Positions 1 through 7,428 of a stretch of 10,435 bases of DNA are shown here, piece after piece. Origin of the DNA: Bdellovibrionales bacterium (GTDB lineage: Bacteria; Bdellovibrionota; Bdellovibrionia; Bdellovibrionales; UBA1609). Where the stretch lies: assembly GCA_028279085.1 (NCBI GenBank), contig JANQSX010000105.1, positions 1-10,435 of the forward strand, read 5' to 3'. Position 1 is the first letter of the stretch. Each line of letters opens with the position of its first letter. Below the pieces are notes generated by a model, which did no database searches, was not told where the DNA came from, and saw nothing but the letters and a program-made list of their open reading frames with translations. Position numbers and translations under genes: made by a program.

Positions 1-1
1 T

Positions 2-52
2 CGTCCCTTTAACGAGGTAGTTTCAAAATTAAAATCAAATGGCCAATTATAA
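2..52 (+). CDS. C-terminal end of a type II antitoxin (5' end outside window)
   Basis: An open frame enters from the left edge and ends at TAA 50-52. The visible residues are RPFNEVVSKLKSNGQL. A short acidic/basic tail of the form (F-x-E-V-x-x-x-L-K-x-x-G-x-L) is common at the C-terminus of RelB- or Phd-like antitoxins. It overlaps the start of the downstream toxin gene by 14 bases, the usual arrangement for translationally coupled antitoxin-toxin pairs. The role, neutralising the toxin and autorepressing the operon, is inferred from this position. The DNA-binding half is not in the window, so the antitoxin family cannot be assigned. Confidence 0.6.
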   Translation, partial: RPFNEVVSKLKSNGQL

Positions 53-299
53 TATCTTCATTTCTGCAACTGCCGAGAAAGCACTTAAAAAAATTCCTAA
101 AAAAGATCGGGGTAGAATAGTCCAGCTCATTCAAACACTGGCAATTAGTCCGGTTCCTCAGGGAGCTAGAAAACTCATGGGAGAGCAAAATGTTTATCGT
201 GTTCGTCAGGGAAATTACAGGGTGATTTATGAATTAAAAAACAGGAAGTTGATGATTCTTATTTTAAAAATTGGTCATCGAAAAAGTATATATCGCTAA
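39..299 (+). CDS. RelE/ParE-family toxin of a type II toxin-antitoxin system
   Basis: This is an 86-residue basic protein of normal length for RelE toxins, which cut mRNA in the ribosomal A site. The family hallmarks are visible: the YRVRQGNYRVIYEL strand pair (residues 53-66) and the C-terminal ILKIGHRKSIYR strand (75-86). Arg61, Arg81 and Tyr85 sit where RelE toxins carry their active-site Arg, Arg and Tyr, so the toxin looks intact. The first 20 residues, with AEKALKKIPKKDR, form the usual N-terminal helix. There is no Shine-Dalgarno before the ATG. The start lies inside the antitoxin gene, which implies translational coupling. ParE-type (gyrase-targeting) activity is the alternative, but the GHR-x3-Y ending favours RelE-like RNase activity. 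Confidence 0.9.
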   Translation: MANYNIFISATAEKALKKIPKKDRGRIVQLIQTLAISPVPQGARKLMGEQNVYRVRQGNYRVIYELKNRKLMILILKIGHRKSIYR

Positions 300-517
300 T
301 TATTCAATAGATGTAGATTGATATATAAAAATCTATGAGATCTGTTATGTGCAAATAAAAGAGAAAATATTATTTTTTTCTTTTTAACTTTGTAGATTAC
401 TTCCTCATTTAGAAAAAACAGGACTGTGGTCGGGAAGCTATGAAATTTTTTCAAGAAAATAAGTACATTTTCCGAACAAGATTTATAATAAGGTGAAGTT
501 TAAAGGAGAAAGAAAAA
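300..517. other. AT-rich intergenic region with possible terminator and promoter
   Basis: No gene is seen in these 218 bases. A weak A/T-only fold at about 355-386 (A-rich, then T-rich ending in TTTTT) could end the toxin transcript. TATAAT at 484-489 is a perfect -10 hexamer, but there is no good -35 at the right distance. It would place transcription start near 496, just ahead of the AAGGAG ribosome-binding site (503-508) for the next gene. Both calls are inferences. Confidence 0.35.
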
Positions 518-1714
518 ATGAATATATTAAAAGAAATGATAAGTTTTTTAATTTTATTTAAGTCCTATTCGGTAAAAAGGCTTTTATGGCTCTTTTTTGC
601 TTTTGTCATAGGTTTTTCTCTTTTTGGTTTTTCTTTTGTATCTTGCGCTCCCGGTATAGATGAACAAGCTTCCGGTAATAGTAATGGTAATGATGACGGT
701 GGTGATGGTGACGGTACAAGGCGCCGAAGAGACGATGATGACGATGAAGACGACGGTGACAGGTGTAGAGGAAATGAAACCTGCGAAAGGGTTTGTGAAC
801 ATATTTATAAGGATTATTCTGAACAAACAGAGTGTATGGATGAAGGAGATCTGCAAGTGGGCCGCTTGCAAAAGGTTCATGATCTTTTGATGGAAGTAGG
901 AAGAGATGCGGATGACATAGAATCAGATTTACAGGAACTTTCTGACGGCGAGGGAGAGGTAGATATTAATCATTTTGAAGATTATTTGAAAATTGGTACT
1001 AAAAAATGGATTGAACAAATTAAAGTAGGGCTGGATAATGCTAATTCGGATACTAGCGATAAAAAATTCGCTCGTTTAATAGAAACTGTAAAATGGTTGG
1101 TAGAAGATAAAGAAGTGGCAGAAATTCTTTCTGAAGTGAATACTGGAAATGATGTTTTAGAAAAATTGCTTTTAGCGTTGGATGCTAATGACGCAGATAA
1201 TGGAACCTGTATAAGTAAAGCTACCCCTGCTGCAAACCCGGTAAAATCTAAGGATACAGATTTGTGGGATTTAGATGGTAGTAATAATATAGTAATTGCT
1301 AAATATAATAAGACTGCTGTTGGCAGTAACAGTGTAGATGGTCGTATAGAATTAGATAATGCAGCGGATGGGAAACTTTATGATGCCCTTTCCTGTCAAT
1401 ATGATAATATCACTAGTCGTAATGTGTTTTCTTACGCGGCAAGGGAGGATAATGCAACTATCTTTAATATGGCTTTTGATTTATTAGTAGAAATTTGTGA
1501 TGATGTAGAAACAAAAGATGATGGACAAGATAAAGCTTGTGCGAAGACTTTAATGTGTTGGACTTCCTGGCAGGATGCAGGAGGAGAAGATGGTGACCAT
1601 CTGAGTAACAGCAATAATTTTTGGGAATTGGCAGAAAATAAGAAAAGTAATTTAGAAGAAGATAGCAGATATTATGATTGTACAGCAGAAAGTTTTGCAG
1701 AGTTTTTTGAATAA
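518..1714 (+). CDS. Cysteine-rich lipoprotein, family member 1
   Basis: Predicted envelope lipoprotein of 398 residues with unknown function. AAGGAG (503-508) lies 9 bases before the ATG. A long N-terminal region with a hydrophobic stretch (residues 20-42) ends in FVSC, making Cys43 the likely lipidated residue; Phe at -3 is not ideal. Residues 48-82 are a Gly/Asn/Asp linker running into an Arg4-Asp5 tract. The family cysteine cluster follows at C83, C89, C93 and C106 (x5, x3, x12). The central motif VKWLVEDKEVAEIL has Trp193. The C-terminal motif has C327, C341 and C347. Unlike its relatives it carries roughly 60 extra residues (about 235-295) containing two more cysteines. It is monocistronic, with a terminator directly behind it. 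The domain order matches the lipoproteins at 3847, 4807, 6231 and 8778. Confidence 0.85.
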   Translation: MNILKEMISFLILFKSYSVKRLLWLFFAFVIGFSLFGFSFVSCAPGIDEQASGNSNGNDDGGDGDGTRRRRDDDDDEDDGDRCRGNETCERVCEHIYKDYSEQTECMDEGDLQVGRLQKVHDLLMEVGRDADDIESDLQELSDGEGEVDINHFEDYLKIGTKKWIEQIKVGLDNANSDTSDKKFARLIETVKWLVEDKEVAEILSEVNTGNDVLEKLLLALDANDADNGTCISKATPAANPVKSKDTDLWDLDGSNNIVIAKYNKTAVGSNSVDGRIELDNAADGKLYDALSCQYDNITSRNVFSYAAREDNATIFNMAFDLLVEICDDVETKDDGQDKACAKTLMCWTSWQDAGGEDGDHLSNSNNFWELAENKKSNLEEDSRYYDCTAESFAEFFE

Positions 1715-1751
1715 TAATCATTAAAAACCTCTATAAATTAAATTTCTTTTT

Positions 1752-1778
1752 GGCCCCTTGTAACTAAGGGGCCTTTTT
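1752..1778 (+). terminator. Rho-independent terminator after lipoprotein 1
   Basis: GGCCCCTT (1752-1759) pairs perfectly with AAGGGGCC (1766-1773) around a 6-base loop. Five T residues (1774-1778) follow. The hairpin starts 37 bases after the stop codon of the lipoprotein gene. The GC-rich stem in AT-rich surroundings makes this a strong call. Confidence 0.9.
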
Positions 1779-1796
1779 ATTGTCCTTCCTGCGTGT

Positions 1797-1882
1797 TCGT
1801 CCTTCCAGATTTGATCTGGAATCCGGAAGACGATTGTAACTCCTGTAAACTGAAAGCCCTCTAAGGATTTCACTATTCCGGG
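1797..1882 (+). repeat. Degenerate palindromic intergenic repeat (copy A)
   Basis: The segment begins TTCGTCCTTCCAGA and contains a hairpin (CCAGAtttgaTCTGG), then an inner block with GATTGTAA. From 1842 it carries a second module with GTAAACTGAAAGCC, a GGATTTC counterpart and CACTATTCC. The inner block matches repeat D (8412-8484) in the same orientation. The second module is the reverse complement of 8491-8533 in repeat D. It looks like an old, decayed copy of a composite mobile or REP-like element. Confidence 0.65.
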
Positions 1883-1940
1883 ATATAACGAGATGTTAAG
1901 TATATAAAAAAACTCTTATATTTTGGTTAGTTATAAAAAA

Positions 1941-1978
1941 TATTGAGTTAGTGTCAATTATTTGATACTAACTCAATA
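1941..1978 (+). promoter_or_regulatory. 16-bp inverted repeat overlapping the ATPase start codon
   Basis: TATTGAGTTAGTGTCA (1941-1956) and TGATACTAACTCAATA (1963-1978) are inverted copies with one mismatch, which is a G-U pair in RNA. A 6-base ATTATT loop separates them. The last stem base is the A of the ATG of the ATPase gene. No Shine-Dalgarno is present. It could be an operator bound by a dimer or an RNA hairpin that occludes the start. A TATAAA box (1932-1937) just upstream is a possible -10. Confidence 0.75.
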
Positions 1979-3396
1979 TGGACCAATTTCTTAATATTCC
2001 AAAAAACACTTTATTGACTGGTTTGGATAAATATAATTCTTGGTGGAAGGACCATTCATATACTAGTCCCTTTTTAAAAAAAAGAGATTATTTTAATGGT
2101 TTTAAAAAACTGGTTTTAGACAGTAACATTCAAAGAGCCGTTATTTTAATGGGGCCCAGACGTGTTGGTAAAACTGTTATGCTCAATCAATTGGTGAGCG
2201 AGGCTTTGGAAAAAAATCGCTTTTCTCCGAAAAATATTTTTTTTATTTCTGTTGATGATCCTCTTTATAACAAAATTCCTTTAGAAGAACTATTAAACTT
2301 GTTTCAGAACAAAATCCGAAGCAACCAGAATACTAAAAAATTAGTTATATTTGATGAGATTCAATATTTAAAAAATTGGGAAACTCATCTGAAAGTGTTA
2401 ACTGATAAATATCCTAATATTAAATTTGTTGCTTCCGGTTCTTCAGCAGCTGTTCTGAAAAGAAGAAGTGATGAATCGGGGGCCGGAAGGTTCACGGACT
2501 TTTTTTTACCGGCTCTTACTTTTAAAGAGTTTATTGATTTCTCAAATAAAGCCCGAATTAATAATATTAATGAGCTTAATAAAGAATTTATTAATTATGT
2601 AAATTTTGGAGGGTATCCGGAGCCTATTCTTAACAAAGAAATTCAAAAAAATATTCGAAGATTCATAGGGCAGGATATTATAGACAAGGTATTACTAAGG
2701 GACTTACCTAATTTATACGGCATCCAAGATATTCAGGAACTGAACAGCTTGTTAACGATGACAGCCTTCAACTCTGCCCGAGAAATTAACTTAGAAGAAC
2801 TAAGCAAACGCTCTAACATTGCCAAGAACACAATTTCAAAATATTTGCAATATCTGGAAGCTTCTTTTTTAATAAAAAGAGTTTATAGAATAGATAATAC
2901 TGGTAAGTCTTTACAAAGAGCCAGACACTTTAAAGTGTATTTAACAAACCCTTCTATGTACCCGGCCTTATTTGGAGAAATAAATGAAAATAATGGTAAT
3001 ATAGGAAATATAGTGGAAACAGCGATATTCAGTCAGCACTTTCATAGCATGTACTTCCAGAGATACCTCCATTACGCCAGATGGAAAACGAACAATCAAG
3101 AGTGGGAAGTGGATATGGTATTCATAAACGCAAACCATAAACCAAATATTTTATTAGAAATCAAATGGAGTGATCGTCATTATAACAATCCTGATACATT
3201 AAAGGGATTGGTAAGTATGGCTGTTAAAAATAAATTAAAAGAAGTATGGGTTACTTCCAAAACCAAGCAGGGGGAAGTAACGTACAAGAATATAAAAGTT
3301 ATATTTATTCCCTGTGTTGTTTTATGTAAAAATGTTGGAGATTTTTTATTAAGAGAAGGTGGTATTAATAGAGATTTGTTATTAAGTTATAAATGA
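1978..3396 (+). CDS. AAA+ ATPase with C-terminal PD-(D/E)XK-like domain (AAA_14/DUF4143 type)
   Basis: A 472-residue cytoplasmic ATPase of the widespread, mostly stand-alone COG1373-like family. The family's biological role is unsettled. The N-terminal W-W and FLKKRDYF segment (residues 22-39) is typical, supporting this start despite the missing ribosome-binding site; the next Met is at 58, right before the P-loop. Walker A is GPRRVGKT (59-66) and Walker B is LVIFDE (122-127). A sensor-type GSS follows at 154-156 and a GAGR Arg at 171. LTFKEF and FGGYPEP are further family landmarks. A winged-helix-like stretch (about residues 265-305) precedes the nuclease-like fold, where E377-V-D379 and E394-I-K396 give the E-x-D...E-x-K pattern. 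Length and motifs are complete, so it is probably functional. It is not in an operon. Such genes are often horizontally transferred, and its link to the lipoproteins is probably only positional. Confidence 0.92.
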   Translation: MDQFLNIPKNTLLTGLDKYNSWWKDHSYTSPFLKKRDYFNGFKKLVLDSNIQRAVILMGPRRVGKTVMLNQLVSEALEKNRFSPKNIFFISVDDPLYNKIPLEELLNLFQNKIRSNQNTKKLVIFDEIQYLKNWETHLKVLTDKYPNIKFVASGSSAAVLKRRSDESGAGRFTDFFLPALTFKEFIDFSNKARINNINELNKEFINYVNFGGYPEPILNKEIQKNIRRFIGQDIIDKVLLRDLPNLYGIQDIQELNSLLTMTAFNSAREINLEELSKRSNIAKNTISKYLQYLEASFLIKRVYRIDNTGKSLQRARHFKVYLTNPSMYPALFGEINENNGNIGNIVETAIFSQHFHSMYFQRYLHYARWKTNNQEWEVDMVFINANHKPNILLEIKWSDRHYNNPDTLKGLVSMAVKNKLKEVWVTSKTKQGEVTYKNIKVIFIPCVVLCKNVGDFLLREGGINRDLLLSYK

Positions 3397-3472
3397 TGAG
3401 TTAGATTGTTTCTGTTTTTTATAGTTATAACCGTGCTGTGATTTTGCTGTATTGTGTAGAGTGTGAAAACTT

Positions 3473-3501
3473 TTCATTCTTCCTGGACCAGGAAGAATGA
3501 A
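3473..3501. terminator. Perfect hairpin downstream of the ATPase, possible terminator
   Basis: A 14-bp arm (3473-3486) and its exact complement (3488-3501) are separated by one base; the core reads CTTCCTGGACCAGGAAG. It lies 77 bases after the ATPase stop. No uninterrupted T-run follows on either strand, so it may be a factor-assisted terminator, an mRNA-protecting hairpin or another palindromic element. The hairpin itself is certain; its role is not. Confidence 0.5.
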
Positions 3502-3550
3502 TTTATTCACTCACAGTTGGATCAAAACGAGTTCGGCTTTGAAACAGAGC

Positions 3551-3628
3551 GACTGATTCCGGATCAAGTCCGGAATGACGAAGTATGCAAGTCTGGAATG
3601 ACGAAGTATGCAAGTCTGGAATGACGAG
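3551..3628 (+). repeat. Palindromic repeat with 23-bp tandem extension (copy B)
   Basis: TGATTCCGGATCAAGTCCGG forms a hairpin half-element like those in repeats C and D. It runs into a 23-bp tandem array, AAGTCYGGAATGACGAAGTATGC, at 3566-3588 and 3589-3611, with a 17-base partial third unit at 3612-3628. A GAAAGC/GCTTTC hairpin (3662-3682) follows, which may be a remnant of the GAAAGCC module of repeats A and D. TTAGACC/GGTCTAA (3686-3713) comes next, shortly before a T-run and so a possible weak terminator. The spacer 3397-3846 holds no gene. Confidence 0.75.
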
Positions 3629-3768
3629 CTTCATAGGAATGACAAACAAGTCCGAAATAAAGAAAGCCCTTAAAAAGCTTTCCATTTAGACCACTGGTAT
3701 AAAGTCGGTCTAAGGCTGTTTTTTCTGCCATATAAGTAAATGGCACTCAATAAAACAAACATAAATCT

Positions 3769-3802
3769 TTGACTGTTTTAGTAGCCTGTGAAAAAATAAA
3801 AT
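3769..3802 (+). promoter_or_regulatory. Possible promoter of the 3847/4807 lipoprotein genes
   Basis: TTGACT at 3769-3774 matches five of six bases of a -35 box. The nearest good -10, TAAAAT (3797-3802), lies 22 bases on, which is too far. An AAAAAT at the correct 17-base spacing is poor. It is the best candidate in the spacer ahead of these genes, but weak. Confidence 0.25.
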
Positions 3803-3846
3803 CGGTTTTCTTATTTAGCATTAAAAAAATCAGGAGATAAAAAATA

Positions 3847-4776
3847 ATGAAGTTGTTTATTTTTACCGGTGCTATATCTTTGCTTTTTTTTGTTCATTGT
3901 AGCCAAAAACCTGTTCCTGGAAAATATCGAAGCCCTGGAGAAATTGCTGATGCAGTTAAAGGGGAAAATCGGATTGTAGCTTTTTGTGAAGGTAAAGATT
4001 GTTGTTCGGAACATAAGGACTGTCGTCGTCAATGTGATCAAGTATTTTACAAATCAGACGACAGAGTTCGAAAAAAATGTCGAGCTTTGCCGATCAATAT
4101 TGTTACTCAATTGGATGATTTATTAGATACTCTCCAGAGTCCTGTGCAGGATGATCTGGAGCGTTTGGATTTAAGTCAGGATTTTCGTTTGCTTTTGGCT
4201 ATGGACTACCAAGTCTGGGTTAGAGTGGCTAAGGAGTATACTGTGGATGAAGGACGAGAGGTTTTAATGTGGCTTTCTCAAAACCTCCGGCCGGTGGAAG
4301 AACTCCTTCAATTAACAAAAGAAGCTCAAAATGAAATTATTTATGAAATTTTAGCTTCCGCCGGGGATCGTCTAAAACCCGGGCCGGTAGAAGAAGGTCT
4401 TTCCAGAAAAATTTCCTTGGACGATAGTTTTTTTAAACTGATGGTAGATAGATCTAACTATGATCTTTTGCAGATTACACATAACATGATTAAAGAGGAT
4501 CTTTGTGCCGTTCAATACGCTGGTGAAAGTCAAACAGAGCGATGTGTGTTGCGGATCTATTGTAAAGAAAAACCCGGTCGGGATAATGAATATGTTCATT
4601 CAGAGGACTTAAGAAATGAAATGGCTAGAAATATAGATGACGAAAGTTTTTTTGATTATGTCCAAAATCAAATTTTACGTATTCATTCTAATCTAGGAGT
4701 AAGCTTTAGTGAGCCTATTATGAATAATCAAGTTTGTTTTGTAGCATGTAATGATAGCAATAAGGGATGTGAATAA
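3847..4776 (+). CDS. Cysteine-rich lipoprotein, family member 2
   Basis: Predicted envelope lipoprotein of 309 residues with unknown function. AGGAG (3832-3836) precedes the ATG by 10 bases. A short signal peptide (MKLFIFTG... to Cys18, ending FVHC) replaces the long leader of member 1, and there is no Asp-rich linker. The N-terminal cluster is C47, C52, C53, C59, C63 and C78, with the family spacing x5, x3, x14 from C53. The central motif VLMWLSQ has Trp142, flanked by acidic residues. EGLSRKI and a THNMI helix come next, then C220, C233 and C239 (CVLRIYC). Two Cys lie near the C-terminus (VCFVAC) and the protein ends CE. The next family gene starts 30 bases downstream on the same strand, so the two are probably co-transcribed. 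Confidence 0.88.
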   Translation: MKLFIFTGAISLLFFVHCSQKPVPGKYRSPGEIADAVKGENRIVAFCEGKDCCSEHKDCRRQCDQVFYKSDDRVRKKCRALPINIVTQLDDLLDTLQSPVQDDLERLDLSQDFRLLLAMDYQVWVRVAKEYTVDEGREVLMWLSQNLRPVEELLQLTKEAQNEIIYEILASAGDRLKPGPVEEGLSRKISLDDSFFKLMVDRSNYDLLQITHNMIKEDLCAVQYAGESQTERCVLRIYCKEKPGRDNEYVHSEDLRNEMARNIDDESFFDYVQNQILRIHSNLGVSFSEPIMNNQVCFVACNDSNKGCE

Positions 4777-4806
4777 ATTGTTTTTTTAACACATGGATGT
4801 GTATAA

Positions 4807-5793
4807 ATGATTCAAGTTTTAAAAAAAATAAGCGGACTTCTTCTTTTACTATTGGCTGTTTGTTTACTGCTTTACTGTGAAGATCCGGAACAAATCGCAA
4901 GGGATCGATCTACTCGTATTACTCAACGGGATAGAAGCACTGTGCGCACCACAGAATCCGATGACTACTATGGAATATATAGATTTTCTGATTATGAAAG
5001 AGATAGCTGTGACGATTTAGAGGAGGATGACAGAGATTACGAACAATGCCTGAGAATATGCGATACTGTATATGGTAAAAAAGCGAAAGAATGTGAAAAA
5101 CTACCGGTGGATTTGATATTTAAAATAGAGAAACTTTATAATAATATGTTGCGACTTAGGGCCGAAGAAAATCAGCTGGATAATAGAGTTAATACTTTTG
5201 ATTTTGGTGTAATGATAGATGTTGATTTAGAACCGGTTTTGTTATTGTTAAACAGCTGGTCGGACAGGGAATTAAAGGAATTTATAATTTGGGTGGCTAT
5301 CACTCCTTCTGTCGCTTTGGCTTTGGAAAATCATGATACAGATAGTTTTATTCTTAAAGAAGCTTTTAAAAAATTGGGGGATGCTCTTAGCGGGAATGCT
5401 CGTATAGAATATGGATTGGGTCAGAGTTTAAGAGGATATGGAGATACTTTTTGGGCCATTGCTGAAAACAATAGAAATGATGCCGCTTTTGTCATCGCTC
5501 ATGATTTAATAATGGATATTTGTTCTACAAAAAACTGCAAATTAAAACTTTACTGTCTGAGAGAAGAATTTGAGAGTGCTTTTACAAGACAAAACCGTTG
5601 TCACTATGCTAAAGACAGGCGCTCTTTTCGCTCAAAGAACTGTTATATTCATGGGCCTAATGTGTGGGCTTATTGGGAAAACTTAAACCAAAACGATCAG
5701 TTTGATGATAGTCATTTTCCGAAAGATACAAAGCTTAATGAGGAAGTATGCGATAGTGTATGTCAGACGGAAGTTTGTACTATAAATAATTAA
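4807..5793 (+). CDS. Cysteine-rich lipoprotein, family member 3
   Basis: Predicted lipoprotein of 328 residues, probably second gene of a two-gene operon. An in-frame TAA directly precedes the ATG, so this is the earliest start. No convincing Shine-Dalgarno is present, which suggests coupling or re-initiation from the upstream gene. The signal peptide is a run of leucines ending LLYC, so Cys24 is the probable lipid site (Cys19 is within the hydrophobic core). A charged Asp/Arg linker spans residues 25-67. The cysteine cluster C68, C81, C85, C96 has spacing x12, x3, x10. Trp162 sits in FIIWVA. IAHDLIMDIC leads to C239, C244 and C250 (CKLKLYC). The tail is EVCDSVCQTEVC. Function is not recognised; only family membership, from spacing and motif order, is supported. 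Confidence 0.87.
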   Translation: MIQVLKKISGLLLLLLAVCLLLYCEDPEQIARDRSTRITQRDRSTVRTTESDDYYGIYRFSDYERDSCDDLEEDDRDYEQCLRICDTVYGKKAKECEKLPVDLIFKIEKLYNNMLRLRAEENQLDNRVNTFDFGVMIDVDLEPVLLLLNSWSDRELKEFIIWVAITPSVALALENHDTDSFILKEAFKKLGDALSGNARIEYGLGQSLRGYGDTFWAIAENNRNDAAFVIAHDLIMDICSTKNCKLKLYCLREEFESAFTRQNRCHYAKDRRSFRSKNCYIHGPNVWAYWENLNQNDQFDDSHFPKDTKLNEEVCDSVCQTEVCTINN

Positions 5794-6230
5794 AGATGCA
5801 TCAAGGCTTACCCCCCTCGGAAAAGAGAATATATAACTTGAGAAATTTTTTTAATAAAAATGAAATTAGGAGGAAAAACCGAAAACAAGAAAGTTAAGTT
5901 TTGCATTTTCTGATAAGAAAAAGCCGGTCTATCGGGCAAAAAACAACAAAAATAAAAAAACTCTTGTGAAAAAGGAAATAGAAGGGATATAATTTTTAAA
6001 AGCAATAAGACTTTATTTTCCTGAAAGAGAATAGAGTTATGTGAGAAGCGGCCATTCAGGTGGAAGTAAATTAAGGATTAGGCAAGTAATAATTTTAACA
6101 AAAAGCAAAGGTCTGTCCTTCAGGTTGAGAAAATCAAAAACAGATCTTTATTTAATGAAGAAAATTAGATCGTTAAAATATATGGAAGAGTTAGACTTAA
6201 GAATCTGCTCTTAAAAAAAAGGAGGAATCA
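5794..6230 (+). other. Long gene-free leader before lipoprotein 4
   Basis: I see no credible gene in these 437 bases. The region is purine-rich on the plus strand. It contains an orphan Shine-Dalgarno-like AGGAGG (5868-5873) with no start codon at a useful distance. An unsupported 17-codon frame (5860-5913) overlaps it. AAAGGTCTGT near 6107 and ACAGATCTTT near 6141 can pair over a loop of about 25 bases with one G-U. Repeats of the REP type found in the other large spacers are absent. It may be a long 5' untranslated region or a decayed gene. Confidence 0.4.
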
Positions 6231-7391
6231 ATGAAAATGTTTTTACAAACCAAAGTGGTAATTGTGCTACTTCTGTCCATCGCTGTAGCGGCCGGTATTA
6301 TGTCCGGTTGCACTTCCGAGACAGGAGATAGAACAGGGAACACAACAAGAAGCTCAGATGGTGGAAGTGATGGAGGAAGAGATGATAGAAGAGATGACAG
6401 AAGATCGCAGGCAAAGTTAAAATGTGAACTACCCTCATGTAGTGGAAGTAATTGTTGTGATAAAGAGGATAGTGACGGAGACTTGGACGAAGATTGTGAA
6501 GATTGGTGTAAAAAAGATCTTTCTCTTTCCGGAACGGCCTACGACAGATGTTTAGCCTTGGATAAAGTGGTTGTAGAAGATGATTTATTGTTCTTATTTG
6601 ATGACAGATTAAGTCGTCCGGAATTTGAAGAGTTGGAGCGTTTAAAATCACAGGATGTAGAAATAATATGTGCGGCTGTGAAACATCTGGATAGTGACCT
6701 TTTATCCGACAAGGTGGATAAATACGGCAGTACAGACGCAAAGGCTATGTTGGAGTGGCTGGCTACAGACGATACCGTATTGGAGATTTTTGATAATGCG
6801 GACGATGATGATGGCCTTAAAATGATAATAGCATTGCTTGAAAAACTGGGTACAGGAACAGGAGACAGTGGTGTTTTAAGTGGTCTTGGACAGGATGTAA
6901 GTGAAGATAGGGATGACGATAATGTGTTGGAACTGGCTCTTAGTTCCAGTAATGATAACTTGGTGGATTATCTGCATGATGAGATTATTCAACATGAAGA
7001 TGAAATTTGTTCCGAATCTAACTACCCGGCGCCTGATACAAACGTTTCGATTCCTGGGGGTTCTGGTAATTATTCACAACCGGAAAATCATTTTAGATTT
7101 GAAGCTTGTGTACTGGCAGCCTATTGTAACATTGCTCCAAGCGACAGTGATGAAGATGATAAATTCAGGAAAGAGATAGCTGATTTTGTGAATCACAGTA
7201 GTATTGTAAACTTTATAAAAAGAAGCGCAGAAGATGGAGGTTTGGATATAGTAGGTACTGAAGCAGATCATGCCGGTGATCCTCCGGATTATTATAATTT
7301 AGATGAAGATGATGCAGAAGAATGGACTTATAAAGCTTGTACAAACTTAAAGTATTTCTGGAGTAGTACTTTGTTTGATCTTGGGTCTTGA
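6231..7391 (+). CDS. Cysteine-rich lipoprotein, family member 4 (acidic)
   Basis: Predicted envelope lipoprotein of 386 residues with unknown function. A strong AGGAGG (6220-6225) lies 5 bases before the ATG. The signal peptide ends IMSGC, so Cys27 is the lipid site. Residues 28-60 are a Ser/Gly linker running into DDRRDDRR, comparable with the Arg/Asp tract of member 1. Cysteines lie at 65, 70, 75, 76, 89, 93 and 107; the last four give x12, x3, x13. The central motif MLEWLATDDTVLEIF has Trp176. A GLGQ segment and an LHDEII helix follow, then C260, a 32-residue Ser/Pro/Gly/Asn-rich insertion, and C293-VLAAY-C299. One Cys remains in YKACTN near the end. The protein is strikingly rich in Asp and Glu. 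A clear terminator directly follows, so it ends its own transcript. Confidence 0.9.
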   Translation: MKMFLQTKVVIVLLLSIAVAAGIMSGCTSETGDRTGNTTRSSDGGSDGGRDDRRDDRRSQAKLKCELPSCSGSNCCDKEDSDGDLDEDCEDWCKKDLSLSGTAYDRCLALDKVVVEDDLLFLFDDRLSRPEFEELERLKSQDVEIICAAVKHLDSDLLSDKVDKYGSTDAKAMLEWLATDDTVLEIFDNADDDDGLKMIIALLEKLGTGTGDSGVLSGLGQDVSEDRDDDNVLELALSSSNDNLVDYLHDEIIQHEDEICSESNYPAPDTNVSIPGGSGNYSQPENHFRFEACVLAAYCNIAPSDSDEDDKFRKEIADFVNHSSIVNFIKRSAEDGGLDIVGTEADHAGDPPDYYNLDEDDAEEWTYKACTNLKYFWSSTLFDLGS

Positions 7392-7428
7392 TGACTTAAG
7401 AGGCTTATTTCTAATTATTCTTAAAAAA

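Noticed and set aside
3503..3746. Two overlapping minus-strand frames of 60 codons in the spacer after the ATPase
   Set aside because: Both translate the tandem palindromic repeat (HSGLDPES and RHSRL type peptides), a common false gene in such repeats.
5808..6005. 65-codon minus-strand frame in the leader of lipoprotein 4
   Set aside because: It starts at TTG, lies in A-rich DNA that yields Phe/Leu/Ile-rich peptide by chance, and has no supporting context.
6298..6741. 147-codon open frame on the minus strand inside lipoprotein 4
   Set aside because: It lies antisense to a gene with a strong ribosome-binding site, lipobox and conserved family motifs. Its composition (His, Leu, Tyr rich) mirrors the Asp-rich codons opposite.
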